In this document: one piece after another, positions 5,231 to 5,393 of the stretch
Layout of the letters: every line of letters starts with the position of its first letter
Position numbering within the stretch: the stretch's first letter is position 1
Source: Clostridia bacterium
Lineage (GTDB): Bacteria; Bacillota; Clostridia; Christensenellales; Borkfalkiaceae
Assembly: GCA_900769545.1 (NCBI GenBank)
Contig: CAAGGZ010000123.1
Span: forward strand, 1-5,393
DNA length: 5,393 nt
Direction of reading: 5' to 3'
Program-made: the position numbers and the translations under genes
The notes under the pieces: generated by a model
Databases searched by the model: none
Seen by the model: the letters and a program-made list of their open reading frames with translations, nothing else
What the model was told of the DNA's origin: nothing

Positions 5231-5393
5231 TTATTTATCTAAATTCAATTTTTCTAACGCCTTCGTAGCTTTTAACACTCTGATAATAATTATAGATAAT
5301 GCCACGCCGACACCGCCTTGCAAAAGGTTCCAAGGCGCGTTTACAATCGCAACGCCTGCCGTTGTAAAGAACACGATTTCATAGAAGAAATAC
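5231..5393 (-). CDS. C-terminal fragment of a membrane protein, probably an ECF transporter S component
   Basis: Only the last 53 residues before the TAA at 5231 are in the window; the start lies beyond the right edge. The fragment holds two hydrophobic segments, residues 1-18 (YFFYEIVFFTTAGVAIVN) and about 27-40 (ending SIIIIRVL). They are joined by APWNLLQGG, and a short charged tail, KATKALEKLNLDK, follows. A proline followed by N-L-hydrophobic-x-G just before the last membrane helix is what I recall from the substrate-binding S subunits of ECF vitamin transporters, such as the riboflavin and related families. The substrate cannot be told from this piece. It is a separate transcription unit with its own terminator. 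A niacin-specific S component would be an attractive neighbour for a NiaR operon, but nothing visible shows that. Another small integral membrane protein remains possible. Confidence 0.55.
   Translation of the reverse strand, partial: YFFYEIVFFTTAGVAIVNAPWNLLQGGVGVALSIIIIRVLKATKALEKLNLDK

Noticed and set aside
1..5393. Mobile element, CRISPR array, tRNA or rRNA
   Set aside because: No transposase, integrase, spaced direct repeats or cloverleaf was seen. Coding is continuous on one strand with housekeeping genes.

Overview
The window reads as a stretch of a Clostridia-like (low-to-mid GC Firmicute) chromosome. The evidence is the NiaR repressor family, compact NadA and NadB proteins of the clostridial type, strong Shine-Dalgarno sequences, consensus sigma-A promoters with 17-bp spacers, and U-tailed intrinsic terminators. 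The genus cannot be fixed from sequence alone. Every gene lies on the minus strand, so transcription runs from high to low coordinates. There are no RNA genes, mobile elements or CRISPR arrays, and no gene-free stretch exceeds about 190 bases.

In transcription order: (1) 5393-5231, the C-terminal end of a membrane protein that resembles an ECF-transporter S component, closed by a strong terminator at 5188-5220. (2) 5143-3735, the enolase gene eno with its own promoter, a structured leader, and a 3' region of three mutually complementary repeats that includes its terminator. (3) 3627-1, a de novo NAD biosynthesis operon: a consensus promoter overlapped by a dyad, then nadA, a continuous nadB-nadC reading frame, and the repressor gene niaR, which is cut by the left edge.

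The NAD genes form one pathway. NadB oxidises L-aspartate to iminoaspartate, NadA (a 4Fe-4S enzyme) condenses this with dihydroxyacetone phosphate to quinolinate, and NadC converts quinolinate to nicotinate mononucleotide. NiaR is the niacin-responsive repressor that normally controls such operons, and the dyad over the nadA -35 box is its likely target. This would be an autoregulated, feedback-controlled unit.

The most notable point is that nadB has no stop codon before nadC. The two are joined in frame into one predicted 709-residue protein, yet nadC keeps a textbook ribosome binding site and ATG inside the joint frame. The locus could therefore make both a NadB-NadC fusion and free NadC. 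The second point of interest is the three-part repeat between eno and nadA, in which the middle copy can pair with either flanking copy, as in an attenuator. Nothing here amounts to a wholly new system.
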